64,000 nt of DNA from Komagataeibacter xylinus (GTDB lineage Bacteria; Pseudomonadota; Alphaproteobacteria; Acetobacterales; Acetobacteraceae), in the NCBI RefSeq assembly GCF_031081985.1, contig NZ_JARWSK010000007.1, forward strand, positions 62,001 to 126,000, read 5' to 3'. A program made the position numbers and the translations under genes. Shown here piece after piece: positions 63,195-64,000 of the stretch (positions are counted from its first letter, which is position 1; each line of letters starts with the position of its first letter). Under the pieces are notes generated by a model. The model worked only from the letters and a program-made list of their open reading frames with translations, was not told where the DNA came from and ran no database searches.

Positions 63195-64000
63195 ATGAGA
63201 CCTTTTGCCCAGCCATCCTTCTGCGCGCCTGCCGCATGGCGCAGCCCTGCCGTAGGGCCGGTGCCGGTGCTTTCGTGCGCCCGGCATACGGGTTTCATGG
63301 CTTTTGGCCTCGTGCTGGCCGCGGGCCTTGCATGCGGGCGCGCCCGGGCCGATGAAACCCCGCCCGTAAAAGAAGTGCCGCCCCCCGTCGCCACGCCCTC
63401 ATCCACCCCGCCCGCGCCCGCAGTGCCAGAGAGCTGGGATTTCAGCCACTGCACCGCCACCCTGGCCGATGACCCCGATGGCGCCCGCGATTATGCCGAG
63501 GACTGGCGCAGCCATGGCGGCGGGCTTGAGGCCGGGCAATGCGCGGCCCTGGCCCAGATGGAACTGGGCGATGTGGCCACCGCCGCCACGGAACTCGACC
63601 GTCTGGCCCACGTGCCTGACTGGCCCGAAGGCCCGCCCGCGAACCGACGGGGCAGCAGGCAGGAAGTGGCCGAAACACCGGCCTCCCGCCTGCGCCGTGC
63701 CAGTGTTGCGGAGGCGGCGGCCCGCGCCTGGCAGGCCGATGACAGCCCGCAACAGGCTTTTGACAGCGCAACCTATGGCCTGACGCTGGCCCCTGATGAT
63801 CCGGCGCTGAAGCTGGTCTATGCGCGGGTGGCGGTGGAGCTTGGCCAGCCCCAGCGCGCCATCGACATGCTTACGCCACTGCCATCCGCACCTGCCGCGC
63901 GTGACGAGGCGCTGGTGGCGCGGGCGGGGGCGTGGCGCAAGCTCGGGCGCATTGCCCAGGGCATGGATGATATCAACGCTGCCCTGCACGACATGCCTCA
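63195..64000 (+). CDS. Secreted TPR-like repeat protein (partial, runs off the window)
   Basis: The frame is open from ATG 63195 to the right edge (~268 codons). The hydrophobic stretch FMAFGLVLAAGLACGRARA ends at ARA-D, a signal peptide; ATG 63297 (MAFGLV) is an alternative start. Mature part: Pro-rich spacer, then WDFSHCTATLADDPDGARDYAEDWRS broken into helices, GQCAALAQMELGDVATAATELDRL, ARAWQADDSPQQAFDSATYG, and further helical pairs with Ala/Leu spacing typical of TPR (periplasmic scaffold). Only a shadow frame is open on the other strand. Divergent from the GT4 gene by 97 bp. Confidence 0.7.
   Translation, partial: MRPFAQPSFCAPAAWRSPAVGPVPVLSCARHTGFMAFGLVLAAGLACGRARADETPPVKEVPPPVATPSSTPPAPAVPESWDFSHCTATLADDPDGARDYAEDWRSHGGGLEAGQCAALAQMELGDVATAATELDRLAHVPDWPEGPPANRRGSRQEVAETPASRLRRASVAEAAARAWQADDSPQQAFDSATYGLTLAPDDPALKLVYARVAVELGQPQRAIDMLTPLPSAPAARDEALVARAGAWRKLGRIAQGMDDINAALHDMP

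Noticed and set aside
63399-63989. Minus-strand frame at the right edge
   Set aside because: The plus-strand frame from 63195 has a signal peptide and TPR-like helices and stays open to the edge, so the minus frame is its shadow.

Overview
This 64 kb window is a high-GC alphaproteobacterial chromosome segment. Acetic acid bacteria (Acetobacteraceae) fit best, probably Komagataeibacter or Gluconacetobacter. The evidence is the gene order (tilS-ftsH-folP-glmM, hisD-hisG-murA-dcd, infA-maf-rng-yacG), a CtrA-family regulator, a DosP/PDEA-like tandem of cyclic-di-GMP enzymes as found in cellulose producers, and a dispersed palindromic repeat at gene ends. The genus is inferred; no rRNA or marker search could be run. 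No prophage, insertion sequence or CRISPR array was seen.

Layout. 0-6 kb: end of tilS, ftsH, folP, glmM, thiD. 6-12 kb: a CtrA paralogue whose phosphoacceptor Asp is replaced by Glu, behind a perfect CtrA-box-like site; small lipoproteins; a YfdX-family secreted-protein pair; a 39-residue Cys-rich membrane miniprotein; dinB; a YezG/DUF600-like protein. 12-16.5 kb: DUF1643 protein, sulfide:quinone oxidoreductase plus persulfide dioxygenase, divergent peroxiredoxin, purU. 16.5-24 kb: mntR, DUF763 protein, ABC exporter, free methionine sulfoxide reductase, a KirBac potassium channel overlapping a degenerate retropepsin-like protein, and an exonuclease.

24-33 kb is an envelope region: secreted amidohydrolase, DUF459 SGNH protein, lytic transglycosylase, and a translationally coupled SGNH lipoprotein/MBOAT acyltransferase/small membrane protein trio that looks like a polymer O-acetylation module. 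33-34 kb is an AT-rich island with a secreted Cys-containing orphan that lacks a normal start codon. 34-43 kb: tRNA-Glu, recJ, hom, alaC, an OmpA-like lipoprotein, a ClpP paralogue, a ferritin-like diiron protein, small secreted proteins and cytochrome b561.

44-51 kb holds three consecutive cyclic-di-GMP proteins: MHYT-GGDEF-EAL, then two PAS-GAF-GGDEF-EAL paralogues in which one keeps GGDEF and a heme-ligand-like His and the other has lost both. 51-64 kb: dihydroorotase, a TetR regulator with two near-identical operators and a divergent membrane target, tRNA-Phe, yacG-rng-maf-infA, hisD-hisG, murA, dcd, a Rieske oxygenase, a GT4 glycosyltransferase and the start of a TPR-like secreted protein.

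The best leads are the natural CtrA(D51E)-type paralogue, the double-hairpin repeat family, the division of catalytic residues between the c-di-GMP paralogues, and the O-acetylation module beside a lytic transglycosylase.
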